A stretch of DNA of 64,000 nucleotides from an uncultured Bacteroidota bacterium (GTDB taxonomy: Bacteria > Bacteroidota > Bacteroidia > UKL13-3), in the NCBI GenBank assembly GCA_903910445.1, contig CAIVZR010000006.1, forward strand, positions 66,127 to 130,126, read 5' to 3'. The position numbers were made by a program, and so were the translations under genes. How positions within the stretch are numbered: the first letter of the stretch is position 1; each line of letters opens with the position of its first letter. Below are positions 1 to 8,542 of this stretch, one piece after another. The notes beneath the pieces were generated by a model. The model made no database searches. It worked only from the letters and a program-made list of their open reading frames with translations, and had not been told where the DNA came from.

Positions 1-2
1 CT

Positions 3-641
3 ATTATTATTCTAACTTTAAACATTAAACTGGTCGTTGAGCAAGTCATGGATTGGTTAGAAATTTCGGGCGATAATGATATCTATATTTATTGGATTGT
101 AATTCCAATCATGGTACTCTGTGCCTTGCTATTGCTATATATCGTATTTGTTCCCTTGGTGAAGAGTTCGCTCGAAAAAGAAACACGTACCCCTCATGAT
201 ACCTTTAAAGAGCTCGACTTTACCTCGTTGGTTCAATATCAAAAAATTGCAGTGACCATCGATTTTGGAAAGATGGACCAAAAAACTATTAATGGTGCGA
301 TGAAGCAAGGTGGCACGCAAGCCCAATACTATTTGATTCATGTGGTGGAGAGTGCCAATGCCCGTATTTATGGAAAAGATGCGGATGACTTTGAAACACA
401 AGCCGATATTAAATACCTCGAGCGATATGCCTCTGAATTAAATGCACAAGGATATAAAACCGAAACACGTATTGGTTTTGGCAACCCACGTGAAACCATC
501 GCCAATATTGTGAATGAGCTCGAAGCCGACCTCCTGGTGATGGGAGCACATGGGCACTCAGGGCTTTACGATTTAATTCTGGGTGATACCGTTGATAAAG
601 TGCGTCACTCGGTGAAGGTTCCGGTTTTCATTGTTAAATAA
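3..641 (+). CDS. Nramp-family metal transporter C-terminus fused to UspA domain (5' partial)
   Basis: The reading frame is open from the first bases of the window, so the ATG at 48 is internal. The residues before it (LNIKLVVEQVMDWL) look like the end of an Nramp (MntH-type) transporter. A strong membrane segment follows (IYWIVIPIMVLCALLLLYIV), then a short linker and a universal stress domain over about the last 140 residues. The stress domain ends with the nucleotide-binding pattern G-x2-G-x9-G (GAHGHSGLYDLILGDT). Nramp proteins with a cytosolic C-terminal UspA domain are known in Bacteroidota. The likely role is proton-coupled Mn2+/Fe2+ uptake at the inner membrane with an ATP-binding regulatory tail. 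Shikimate kinase starts 2 nt after the stop, so the two are probably cotranscribed. The Nramp identity is inferred from only a short visible piece; the UspA domain is clear. Confidence 0.75.
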   Translation: MIILTLNIKLVVEQVMDWLEISGDNDIYIYWIVIPIMVLCALLLLYIVFVPLVKSSLEKETRTPHDTFKELDFTSLVQYQKIAVTIDFGKMDQKTINGAMKQGGTQAQYYLIHVVESANARIYGKDADDFETQADIKYLERYASELNAQGYKTETRIGFGNPRETIANIVNELEADLLVMGAHGHSGLYDLILGDTVDKVRHSVKVPVFIVK

Positions 642-643
642 TC

Positions 644-1183
644 ATGATCTACGAAAAGAAAAATAAAATCTATCTCATCGGATTCATGGGCAGTGGAAAA
701 TCAACCCTTGGAAAAAAACTAGCACGACTGCTGCATTACGACTTCTCCGATTTGGATCAATACATCGAATCTACGGCAGCCGATTCAATTAGCAATATCT
801 TTGATTTGCATGGGGAAGAATATTTCAGGAAGCTAGAAAGCAAATGCCTGAATGATTTCAATAATGAAACTTATAAGGTGATTGCTACCGGTGGCGGCAC
901 GCCGTGCTTTCACGAAAATATGAATTTAATGTTGTCCCAAGGCTGTTGTGTATACATACGTATGCCCGAAGGTGCATTATTAGAACGATTGAGAAAAGCT
1001 GCCCCAAAGCGTCCCCTATTAGCCGGAAAGGATGAAGCGGAATTACGCACCTATATTCATGATACCTTACAAGCTCGCGAAGAAACCTATCTCAAAAGCC
1101 ATCTAGTCATTGATGGGGTAAGTTTAAGCATGCCCTCTTTAGCACAAATACTCAAAAGCAAGATGATGGAAAGAACCCATTAA
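644..1183 (+). CDS. aroK: Shikimate kinase
   Basis: The 179-residue protein has the normal length for shikimate kinase, which phosphorylates shikimate at the 3-hydroxyl in the chorismate pathway in the cytosol. The P-loop GFMGSGKST is at residues 13-21. The shikimate-binding Asp lies in DLDQYIE, the conserved Arg in EEYFRKLE, the glycine motif is ATGGGTP, and the lid Arg region is KRPLLAG. The gene begins 2 nt after the Nramp-UspA stop, suggesting one transcript, although the functions are unrelated. Confidence 0.93.
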   Translation: MIYEKKNKIYLIGFMGSGKSTLGKKLARLLHYDFSDLDQYIESTAADSISNIFDLHGEEYFRKLESKCLNDFNNETYKVIATGGGTPCFHENMNLMLSQGCCVYIRMPEGALLERLRKAAPKRPLLAGKDEAELRTYIHDTLQAREETYLKSHLVIDGVSLSMPSLAQILKSKMMERTH

Positions 1184-1259
1184 TCAATACTTTGTATTGT
1201 TTTTATAATCAAGGAAAATTATCAAAAATAGGGTACAAAATGCCTGGAAGGCGATAAAA

Positions 1260-1289
1260 TTGTCGATTATTTTCAATCAGTTATCTTTG
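1260..1289 (+). promoter_or_regulatory. Bacteroidota-type promoter for pgk
   Basis: A perfect -7 element TATCTTTG lies at 1282-1289, with a partial -33 element TTG at 1260-1262 about 19 nt upstream. The leader to the pgk ATG would be about 25 nt. Confidence 0.65.
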
Positions 1290-1317
1290 TCTCCCTAAAA
1301 AAAAGATAACCCACCGC

Positions 1318-2508
1318 ATGAAAACCATTGATAACTTTAATTTTTCCGGTAAGAAGGTACTCCTTCGCGTTGATTTCAATGTGCCTTTAAATAAAGATTT
1401 CAGCATAGGTGATGACGCACGTATTCAAGCCGCCATACCTACCATTCAAAAAATCCGCAAAGACGGAGGCGCCGTAATTTTAATGAGCCATTTAGGTCGG
1501 CCCAAAACAGGACCTGAAGAAAAATATTCTCTCAAACATATTGTTAGCCATTTAAGTCAAGTGCTCGATTGCACCGTGAAATTTGCAGATGATTGTATTG
1601 GTGAACAAGCCGTGAAGATGGCAGCTGGGCTTGAAGCCCGTGATGTACTTCTTTTGGAAAACCTAAGATTTTACAAGGAAGAAGAAAAAGGAGATGCTGC
1701 CTTCGCAAAGAAACTCGCCGATTTGGGAAATTTCTATGTGAATGATGCTTTCGGAACAGCCCACCGTGCCCATGCGAGTACCGCCATCATCGCTCAATAT
1801 TTCCCTGAAAATAAATGCTTTGGTTATGTAATGGCCAAAGAAATTGCTAATGCAGAAAAGGTGATGCATAATTTCGAACGCCCTTTCACTGCCATCATGG
1901 GAGGAGCAAAGGTGAGCGACAAATTGCTCATCATTGAAAGCTTAATGGATAAAGTAGATAATATGTTGATTGGTGGAGGAATGGCCTATACCTTCTTTAA
2001 GGCCATGGGGGGGAAAGTGGGAAAATCGCTTGTTGAGGAAGATCGCATTGAATTATGCAAGGAGATTCTTCAAAAGGCGAAAGATAAAAACATTCAATTC
2101 TTATTGCCATTCGATAGCATTACTGCCAATGCTTTTAGTAATGATGCCATCTTGGGGGAGGCTGACAATATGAATATTCCTGAAGACATGATGGGATTGG
2201 ATATTGGCGCCATGGCTCGCAAAAGCTTTTATGATGTTATTGTTAAATCTAAAACGGTTTTATGGAATGGCCCTATGGGTGTTTTTGAAATGAGTAATTT
2301 CGAGAATGGAACCAAAGCAGTGGCTGTAGCTGTAGTTGAAGCCACCGAAAAGGGGGCTTTCACCTTAATTGGAGGTGGTGATTCGGCAGCAGCGGTAGCC
2401 AAATTCGGTTTTGAAGAAAAAGTGAGCTATGTGAGCACTGGAGGTGGTGCATTGCTTGAATATTTCGAAGGCAAAGAATTGCCAGGTATCGCCGCAGTGA
2501 ATGCCTAA
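1318..2508 (+). CDS. pgk: Phosphoglycerate kinase
   Basis: This 396-residue cytosolic glycolytic enzyme transfers the acyl phosphate of 1,3-bisphosphoglycerate to ADP. The N-domain signature RVDFNVPLN, the SHLGRP substrate loop, the basic helix around HRAHAS, the LWNGPMGVFE motif and the C-terminal GGGDSAAAV nucleotide loop are all present. Length and order are typical of bacterial Pgk. It has its own promoter and a hairpin terminator directly after the stop, so it is probably monocistronic. Confidence 0.97.
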   Translation: MKTIDNFNFSGKKVLLRVDFNVPLNKDFSIGDDARIQAAIPTIQKIRKDGGAVILMSHLGRPKTGPEEKYSLKHIVSHLSQVLDCTVKFADDCIGEQAVKMAAGLEARDVLLLENLRFYKEEEKGDAAFAKKLADLGNFYVNDAFGTAHRAHASTAIIAQYFPENKCFGYVMAKEIANAEKVMHNFERPFTAIMGGAKVSDKLLIIESLMDKVDNMLIGGGMAYTFFKAMGGKVGKSLVEEDRIELCKEILQKAKDKNIQFLLPFDSITANAFSNDAILGEADNMNIPEDMMGLDIGAMARKSFYDVIVKSKTVLWNGPMGVFEMSNFENGTKAVAVAVVEATEKGAFTLIGGGDSAAAVAKFGFEEKVSYVSTGGGALLEYFEGKELPGIAAVNA

Positions 2509-2513
2509 ATTTC

Positions 2514-2540
2514 AAAACCTTATTTTGAAAGGTTTTATTT
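2514..2540 (+). terminator. Likely terminator of pgk
   Basis: An inverted repeat AAAACCTT/AAGGTTTT (2514-2521 with 2529-2536) follows the pgk stop by 5 nt and runs into a T-rich stretch. A competing overlapping hairpin TTTCAAAA/TTTTGAAA (2510-2530) is also possible. Confidence 0.55.
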
Positions 2541-2573
2541 AATCCTTCCTTTTGTTATTATTCTCAAAAACAG

Positions 2574-2605
2574 TTTGGGTATTTAACAAATTACGGATAT
2601 GTTTG
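2574..2605 (+). promoter_or_regulatory. Full-consensus promoter for the PepSY-like gene; decides its start
   Basis: TTTG at 2574-2577 is followed by 20 nt and TATGTTTG at 2598-2605, a complete -33/-7 pair. The in-frame ATG at 2599 lies inside the -7 element and would be upstream of the transcript start, so the ATG at 2635 is the real start. Confidence 0.75.
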
Positions 2606-2634
2606 TAGTGTTTAAAAAAATTAATTTTTCAATC

Positions 2635-3531
2635 ATGAAGAAATTATCTTTAGTCATTGCCTTTCTTATTGCCCTTGGTAATATCACCTTCGCACAGAAA
2701 AGCAAAAAAGGTGCAGGTCCGGAAATAGATGTTCCAACTCCTGTTCTCAAAACTTTCAACACCAAATATAAGTTGGCCACTAAAACCAAGTGGGCTCAAG
2801 AAGAGGACAACTATCGTGTAGATTTCAAATACAACGATCTAAACATGGCTGCTGCATATAGCGGTGATGGTAAGTTGCTTTATACTGAAAAGGAAATGGC
2901 CAAAGCGCAATACAACAAAACTGCGTTGAAATACATCTACGAAAATTATGCTGGATATAAAATTTCTTATATGCGCAAGCGCGATACCTACGATAAGAAA
3001 ACTACTTATATCGCCATGCTAAAGAAAACTAAGGAAATGCTTGAAGTAGAATTCGACAAAAAAGGCGGATTCATTCGTGATGCTGATAAAACTCCTGTAA
3101 CTGCTAGCAAGAAGAAAGCGAAGAAAGAAGAGGATGAGGAAACCACTACTGATGAGGAGAAACCTGCTAAGAAGGACACCAAAGCTAAAAAATCTAAGGA
3201 TAGCGAAGACAATGAAGATGAGGAAGCAACGCCTCCTCCAGCTAAGAAAGAAACCAAAGCCGCTCCTAAGAAAAGCAACGATGATGAGGATGAAGAAGCA
3301 ACCCCTCCTCCAGCTAAGAAAGAAACCAAAGCTGCTCCTAAGAAAAGCAATGACGATGAGGATGAAGAAGCGACTCCTCCTGCAAAGAAAGAAACCAAAG
3401 CCGCTCCTAAAAAATCGAGTAGCAAGGACGATGAGGATGAAGAAGCTGCTCCCGCTCCTAAGAAGGAAAAGGCCAAACCAGCACCAAAACCTAAAAAGAA
3501 AACTAGCGACGACGATGAGGATGATGAATAA
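2635..3531 (+). CDS. Secreted PepSY-like protein with Lys/Glu/Pro repeat tail
   Basis: A signal peptide (MKKLSLVIAFLIALGNITFAQ) precedes a domain of about 120 residues. That domain resembles the PepSY-like (beta-lactamase-inhibitor-like) fold found in secreted Bacteroidota proteins, with paired strands such as WAQEEDNYRVDFKYNDLNMA. The last ~130 residues are low complexity: about three near-identical 23-24 residue units of the form EATPPPAKKETKAAPKKSNDDEDE, then a variant, ending in an acidic run. The start at 2635 is set by the promoter. The protein is predicted periplasmic or exported; its function is unknown. A strong terminator follows, so it is monocistronic. The N-terminal domain call is by resemblance only. 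Confidence 0.7.
   Translation: MKKLSLVIAFLIALGNITFAQKSKKGAGPEIDVPTPVLKTFNTKYKLATKTKWAQEEDNYRVDFKYNDLNMAAAYSGDGKLLYTEKEMAKAQYNKTALKYIYENYAGYKISYMRKRDTYDKKTTYIAMLKKTKEMLEVEFDKKGGFIRDADKTPVTASKKKAKKEEDEETTTDEEKPAKKDTKAKKSKDSEDNEDEEATPPPAKKETKAAPKKSNDDEDEEATPPPAKKETKAAPKKSNDDEDEEATPPAKKETKAAPKKSSSKDDEDEEAAPAPKKEKAKPAPKPKKKTSDDDEDDE
3205..3440 (+). repeat. In-frame tandem repeat (about 66-72 bp units) in the PepSY-like gene
   Basis: Three nearly identical units repeat with a period of about 69-72 bp, followed by a diverged copy. Each encodes a segment alternating acidic (DDEDEE) and basic (AKKETKAAPKK) runs. The units differ by one proline codon, as expected from slippage or unequal exchange. Confidence 0.8.
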
Positions 3532-3555
3532 TCCTGTTGTCAGTCAATAAAATTA

Positions 3556-3589
3556 AAACCCTGCAGTTTTTAACTAGCAGGGTTTTTTT
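3556..3589 (+). terminator. Rho-independent terminator
   Basis: The stem AAACCCTGC/GCAGGGTTT (3556-3564 with 3577-3585) is followed by a run of seven T. It lies 25 nt after the stop of the PepSY-like gene. A weaker inner AGTT/AACT pairing can extend the stem. Confidence 0.85.
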
Positions 3590-3791
3590 ATGATTTAGAT
3601 TTCGGCTTACCTTTATGACTACACACTCGTCGGACTTTCTAATCTAAATAGTAAAGATGCTACTAATAAGTTTAAAAGGCTAGGGTAGAATGCGTTCACG
3701 AAACCCTGGAGGGCATGCGTATCGTACTGAAAAATTCCATGCTGCAAACAATTAATGTATATTTGTTATTCAAATTTTAATACTTATCAAT

Positions 3792-6143
3792 ATGAAAAAA
3801 TTTCTTTTGACCCTCCCGCTATTTCTTTTATTCTTCTTAAATAATAACGTAAAAGCTGCTGATATTACTTTTACGTATTCTTCTACTCCACAATACATGA
3901 GTGCCATAAACGGTTGTGACAACATTATACTGGATCGAGGTGCATATGTTATAATTAGTGGTGTTACAATAAAAATGAATCCAAATAAATCAATAACTAT
4001 TAATAAGGGGGCTGTCTTGAAAATAGAAAACAGTGGTGCGGTTCGCAGCCAGATTACTCATACAGGAAGTGGCACCAATTATTGGAGTGGAATTGATATT
4101 ATTGGTGATAGAAATTATGCCCAAATGCCAGAGAATATTTACACAAGTAATTTCTTTAGCAGTAATAATGCTACCAATTACCAAGCCATGAATCAAGGAT
4201 TACTCTGGGTGGAAAATAGTGATATCATGTGGGCAAACATCGCAGTTAACTCTTCCTGGGGCACTGGAGGTGGGTATTTCCTGATAAACAATGCCAGATT
4301 TGATAATAATAACTATTCTATTGTCTTAAGAGGTTATTCAAAATTTGATCAGTTATCAAGTGTACACGGATCTTTATTTAATTGTTCTACTTATTTACCG
4401 TCAACCAACTACGACTTTGCTCATATTTTAATCCAAGATTGTTCAAAAATAAACAATACAGGATTTTATATTGAAGGTTGCTTATTTAATAATAGTCAGT
4501 TGTATTCAAATTTAGTTGGTGTCTCTGCCCTTAATTCATTTATAAGTATTATAAAGGAAACAAAATTTTATAACTTGAAAATTGGAGTCCTTTCTGAAAA
4601 GGGTACCTATGTAAACAGCGGAGGGTATTTAGGTAGTGCAATTTTTGAACATTGTGATAGAGGAGCCGTGGTATTGGGTGCTAATAGTTTTATTGCAAGT
4701 TACTGCTTCTTTGGTGTTGATAGAAAAGTAATTTACGGTAACTTCAGTAAATTGGTTCCTACTAATGTGCCTGTGGGACTTTTTATTTCTGGCGCCGCTT
4801 ACTATCGTGTTGATCATTGTTTCTTTGATAAGGCCGCTGCACAATCCATACCACCTTACACTGTTTCAAATTATGGAATCATCGTTGATAATAATGCCAG
4901 CCTTGGATTCAACCTTATAGATAATAATACCTTTATTCGAGAATGTGTAGGGGTTCAATCTCAAAATGAGATCAAATCAACATTTTTGCAATGTAATGAT
5001 TTTGGTATGGGAACAGTAAGTTTAGAAACCATAAACTACGATATTACCGTACCAAAGGGCACCTTACGACAACATTTCGGATGTGGAAGTTCAGGCGCCT
5101 TCTATGACAGGCTTCCAGGAAATAAATTTAGTACCAAAGTTCAATTTGAACATAATATTCATATTATTTCGCCCGATCATAATTTGACTAATCCATTAAG
5201 ATACAGATGGGGGAGTGGCGCACGTCAACAACCACAATCTGCCTCTAATCTTCAAAAATCAAATTCTGGTTGTAGCATTCCTGGTTGTAGCCAAGGGGAA
5301 GACGATTCTATCCGTGCTAATAACTTTCTCAGAAGTTTTGTAAGTTACTATGGATCGGCATCAATTTTAGATTCATTAACGAATGCGAACAGCAATGACA
5401 CCGCCGAAGTTGAAATGGCGATATATTTTAAAAATCATTTTTTAAATGAATTGGTAAGTAGTATTTCAAATGCTGAGCAATTAGATACCGCCTTAACTGT
5501 TCTGAGAAACGATACATCGCTTACAAGCGCCTATCAATTAGTTATTTTACAACTCAATAGTGGAAATTACACCGATGCTCAAGGTACTTTAGATAATATT
5601 TCTTCGACAACACAAGAAGCATTAAATTTTAAAGGGCTTTATAATATATTAATTCCAGTTTATAATTCTGGCACTTTTGAAAGTTTAGACTCAGTTAGAA
5701 ACTTAATTGACTCCATTGCCTCTGACTCGGATTTTATTGCCAAACAAGCAAAGTATCTGGTTAATTATATTGATGAAACCAATTCAATAATAGACAGTGT
5801 TGAATTTACTCCTGTTTATCTTGACAGTATCTTACCCGATGAAATTATAGATACTGGTGCTGTTGAAGGTAACAACTATGAAATCGTGGTTTACCCAAAT
5901 CCAATTCAAGAAAATTTATATGCAGATCTTACCAATAATTCTGGATCTGTTGGGAACTACACTATGAAATTATTCAATTCCTTCGGTACTTATATAAATG
6001 AAAACCAAACTATTATTAATAATACAGAGACCCAAACCTTACATATTGATACTTCGGGTTTAGGTATTGGATTTTATTATCTTTTATTTTATGATAATGA
6101 TAATGCAGTAATTGACAACAGAATTATTATAAAAACCCCATGA
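3792..6143 (+). CDS. Secreted beta-helix-like protein with type IX sorting domain
   Basis: The 783-residue protein begins with a signal peptide (MKKFLLTLPLFLLFFLNNNVKAA). A long Asn/Ser/Tyr-rich region follows, with short strands and periodic turns suggesting a right-handed parallel beta-helix (about residues 60-430). A more helical segment with DTA/DSV repeats covers about 500-680. The C-terminal ~85 residues (EIVVYPNPIQENLYADL ... GIGFYYLLFYD) form a type A Por sorting domain for export by the type IX system. An isolated -7 element TATATTTG lies at 3758-3765. The next gene overlaps it by ATGA, so the two are translationally coupled. The ligand or substrate is unknown, and no catalytic motif is recognisable. 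Confidence 0.75.
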   Translation: MKKFLLTLPLFLLFFLNNNVKAADITFTYSSTPQYMSAINGCDNIILDRGAYVIISGVTIKMNPNKSITINKGAVLKIENSGAVRSQITHTGSGTNYWSGIDIIGDRNYAQMPENIYTSNFFSSNNATNYQAMNQGLLWVENSDIMWANIAVNSSWGTGGGYFLINNARFDNNNYSIVLRGYSKFDQLSSVHGSLFNCSTYLPSTNYDFAHILIQDCSKINNTGFYIEGCLFNNSQLYSNLVGVSALNSFISIIKETKFYNLKIGVLSEKGTYVNSGGYLGSAIFEHCDRGAVVLGANSFIASYCFFGVDRKVIYGNFSKLVPTNVPVGLFISGAAYYRVDHCFFDKAAAQSIPPYTVSNYGIIVDNNASLGFNLIDNNTFIRECVGVQSQNEIKSTFLQCNDFGMGTVSLETINYDITVPKGTLRQHFGCGSSGAFYDRLPGNKFSTKVQFEHNIHIISPDHNLTNPLRYRWGSGARQQPQSASNLQKSNSGCSIPGCSQGEDDSIRANNFLRSFVSYYGSASILDSLTNANSNDTAEVEMAIYFKNHFLNELVSSISNAEQLDTALTVLRNDTSLTSAYQLVILQLNSGNYTDAQGTLDNISSTTQEALNFKGLYNILIPVYNSGTFESLDSVRNLIDSIASDSDFIAKQAKYLVNYIDETNSIIDSVEFTPVYLDSILPDEIIDTGAVEGNNYEIVVYPNPIQENLYADLTNNSGSVGNYTMKLFNSFGTYINENQTIINNTETQTLHIDTSGLGIGFYYLLFYDNDNAVIDNRIIIKTP

Positions 6144-6955
6144 AAAAAATAATTTCTATTTGTTTTCAACTAGGTATAGTGCTATTGGCCAATTCACAAT
6201 GTACCCGACAAGTAACGCATACTTCAGGGACGATGAATATTGGAGGTATTAATATAAATGTAACATCTTCAGGAATAGTTGATACTATGACTACCTATTG
6301 TACAAGTACCTTCCCATTTGTAGTTGGAGGACATTGGCCAAACATAAGCGGGATTGGTAGATATATGTTCAGCTTTTCCCCCCCTATTGATTCCCTCACT
6401 TTAAATTTTAGTCAAATTAATGATGCTAATGATACAAATGAACAAGAAGTAGTTAGGCTCTATATTAATTCTGTACATTACTCAATACCATCTCCCGGTA
6501 CCAGAAAAGGTTGTGATTCCTTCGCTGTATTAACTCCGTATGGTGATATAACAGGATGTAAGAACTGTGGGGTTGCGGGATGGAATGGTACTACAATTCG
6601 AGGTAAAATTTCAACCTTAACTGTGGTTGACACGACTGGAGACGGACTTGGTTTTGGAGGCTCCCTATTTTCACTTTTTATTTCCAGTCCTTGGGGTAAT
6701 GGAATAAATACTAGTAATAAAAATTCGCCTGCCGTTTTATATCCTAATCCAATTACAAACAATACCCAATTAACTGTTCCCGATTTTATTCCTTCACAGG
6801 TAATAATATACGACCTACAAGGCCTTGAATGCATGCGGGAGTACTTTAGTCATTCCGTTATACTAAATATGGAATCATTGCCTAATGGTTTTTATTTTTA
6901 CAAAATAATGAATGAGCAAGGCGCGGAGTACACTGGCAAAATTTTGAAAGAGTGA
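6140..6955 (+). CDS. Secreted protein with type IX sorting domain
   Basis: The 271-residue protein has a signal peptide (MKKIISICFQLGIVLLANSQ), a beta-rich body, and a C-terminal type A sorting domain starting at VLYPNPITNNTQLTV and ending GFYFYKIMNEQGAEYTGKILKE. Its start codon overlaps the stop of the upstream sorting-domain gene (ATGA), so the two are probably made together and may act together on the surface. The body contains the cysteine pair GCKNCG. I recognise no enzymatic family. Confidence 0.7.
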   Translation: MKKIISICFQLGIVLLANSQCTRQVTHTSGTMNIGGININVTSSGIVDTMTTYCTSTFPFVVGGHWPNISGIGRYMFSFSPPIDSLTLNFSQINDANDTNEQEVVRLYINSVHYSIPSPGTRKGCDSFAVLTPYGDITGCKNCGVAGWNGTTIRGKISTLTVVDTTGDGLGFGGSLFSLFISSPWGNGINTSNKNSPAVLYPNPITNNTQLTVPDFIPSQVIIYDLQGLECMREYFSHSVILNMESLPNGFYFYKIMNEQGAEYTGKILKE

Positions 6956-7534
6956 CATTTTGAAGGTTTGAAAATTGAATGAGTAATTCATTACGATTTG
7001 TTCAAAATCAATTCCCTGAAAGTTCCGATCAACAATAGTCAAATTTATACCTATGGGGCAAATGATTCAAGATTCAACAATTTCAACTCCGCTGGGGTTG
7101 TAATGCATTTTTTAGCAATTAATTAAACAACCATAAATTGTAATTATGTTCCGATTTCATTCCATATTGTATCCTAATAAATTCTCTAATTTGTTTATTT
7201 CTGGTTGAACAAGAGGGTAGTTAAACTTTACTTTGATGTCTCATTAATTCATTTTGGGTTGTGCCGATAAGGAATTTCTCAGAAGCATTTGCATTATATT
7301 TATGAAAAATTTCACCACGCACCTGCTTTTGTATTGCACACCAATAGAATTAGATAACAATCGAAACGATATTCATATTGAATCGGCTCAAAGTTTCACT
7401 TAAAAATATGTTTAGGTAAGATGTAAAAAATTTAGACCCGAAGGTAGTGCTTGTAATAGGACACAACGTTTGATTAACGAATTTAATAAATATCTTCGCA
7501 CAACGATTTCAGCGATTCAAGCGATTAGTATTAT
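6956..7534. other. Intergenic region of about 580 bp, mostly featureless
   Basis: No convincing gene is visible on either strand. One plus-strand stretch stays open for 47 codons between stops (about 6981-7124; includes NNSQIYTYGANDSRFNNF) and might be a gene remnant, but I recognise nothing in it. The promoter of the DUF4340 gene is at the right end (7469-7498). Confidence 0.4.
7469..7498 (+). promoter_or_regulatory. Promoter for the DUF4340 gene
   Basis: TTTG at 7469-7472, an 18-nt spacer and TATCTTCG at 7491-7498 match the Bacteroidota pattern with the TTCG variant of the -7 element. The leader to the ATG at 7535 would be about 32 nt. Confidence 0.65.
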
Positions 7535-8533
7535 ATGAACAAAAGACGTGTCTTATCACTCCTGGCCATCTTGTTACTGGCAGCAGTTTCAGTTTTTATT
7601 TTCCGTAAAAAAATCTTCAAAGAAAATAGTATTAGCGATTTCGCAATACAGGATACCGCCGCTATCACCCGCATTTTTTTGGCCGATAAGAATGGACACC
7701 AAAGTACGCTCGATAAAACTGCCAATGGCCACTGGCGCGTGAATAATAAGTTTGATGTACAAGAAAGTAAAATGCAAACCTTGATGGATGCCATCTATCG
7801 TGTTCGTGTAAAAAGTCCCGTGCCACAAAAAGACCGAGAAGATGTAATAAAAATTTTAGCAACCTCCGTGAAGGTAATGATTTACAAAGGAGATGAAGTA
7901 CTAAAAGTATACTATGTGGGCAGTGAAACAGCCGATTACTTGGGAACTTATATGGTAATTGAAAATGCCGAATCACCCATGATTGCTGAAATACCCGGAT
8001 TTAATGGCTTCTTGACTCCCCGTTTTATGACTCGAGAAGAGGATTGGAAATCGAATACCATGGTACGTATTAAATCGGAAAATTTAGAGATGGTATCGGT
8101 GAGTTATGCCAACCATCCAGAAGTATCTTATACGATTACCGGTAGTATTGGCAATTATGAAGTGCATTCACTTGACCCTTCGATTAAGGTTGTATTTAAC
8201 AACCAACAAAAAATTTCGGAGTATCTGCAACTCTTTTCCAATCTATCCATGGAAGGTTATGATAACCGAGCCAATAAAGCTTTTAACGACTCCCTTAATA
8301 CGTCCGAACCCTTAATGACCATTAATCTGAAAGAGATGAACGGAACTACTTCATGGATACATGTGTACTTAAAAATGTTACCCGTAGGCAACGAGCGCAT
8401 CGATGAATATGGAAAAGCCACAAATATAGACCCTAACAGATACTATGCGATAAGCAGTACTGAAGGCAGGGTAATGGTAGTGCAAGCAGCCAATTTTGGC
8501 CGCGTCATGCAGCGTTTCGACTTCTTCAAATAA
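7535..8533 (+). CDS. DUF4340 domain protein, membrane anchored
   Basis: The 332-residue protein starts with a single membrane anchor (RRVLSLLAILLLAAVSVFIFRKK). It then shows the DUF4340 pattern: an AITRIFLADKNG strand, an HWRVNNKFDVQESKMQTLMDAI segment, YVGSETADYLGTYMVIE and EIPGFNGFLTPRF. DUF4340 proteins are of unknown biochemical function and in some phyla sit beside gliding or ABC-2-type transporter genes. No such neighbours are seen here. It is predicted to face the periplasm. It converges with the LUD/4Fe-4S gene, leaving 9 nt between the stops. Confidence 0.75.
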   Translation: MNKRRVLSLLAILLLAAVSVFIFRKKIFKENSISDFAIQDTAAITRIFLADKNGHQSTLDKTANGHWRVNNKFDVQESKMQTLMDAIYRVRVKSPVPQKDREDVIKILATSVKVMIYKGDEVLKVYYVGSETADYLGTYMVIENAESPMIAEIPGFNGFLTPRFMTREEDWKSNTMVRIKSENLEMVSVSYANHPEVSYTITGSIGNYEVHSLDPSIKVVFNNQQKISEYLQLFSNLSMEGYDNRANKAFNDSLNTSEPLMTINLKEMNGTTSWIHVYLKMLPVGNERIDEYGKATNIDPNRYYAISSTEGRVMVVQAANFGRVMQRFDFFK

Positions 8534-8542
8534 GTATCCGAT

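Noticed and set aside
2599-2634. Upstream ATG (2599) as start of the PepSY-like protein.
   Set aside because: It lies inside a perfect -7 element, so it would not be in the transcript; the signal peptide begins at 2635.
3006-3550. Serine-rich antisense frame and Lys/Leu-rich sense frame over the PepSY-like tail.
   Set aside because: Both are out-of-frame readings of the charged tandem repeat.
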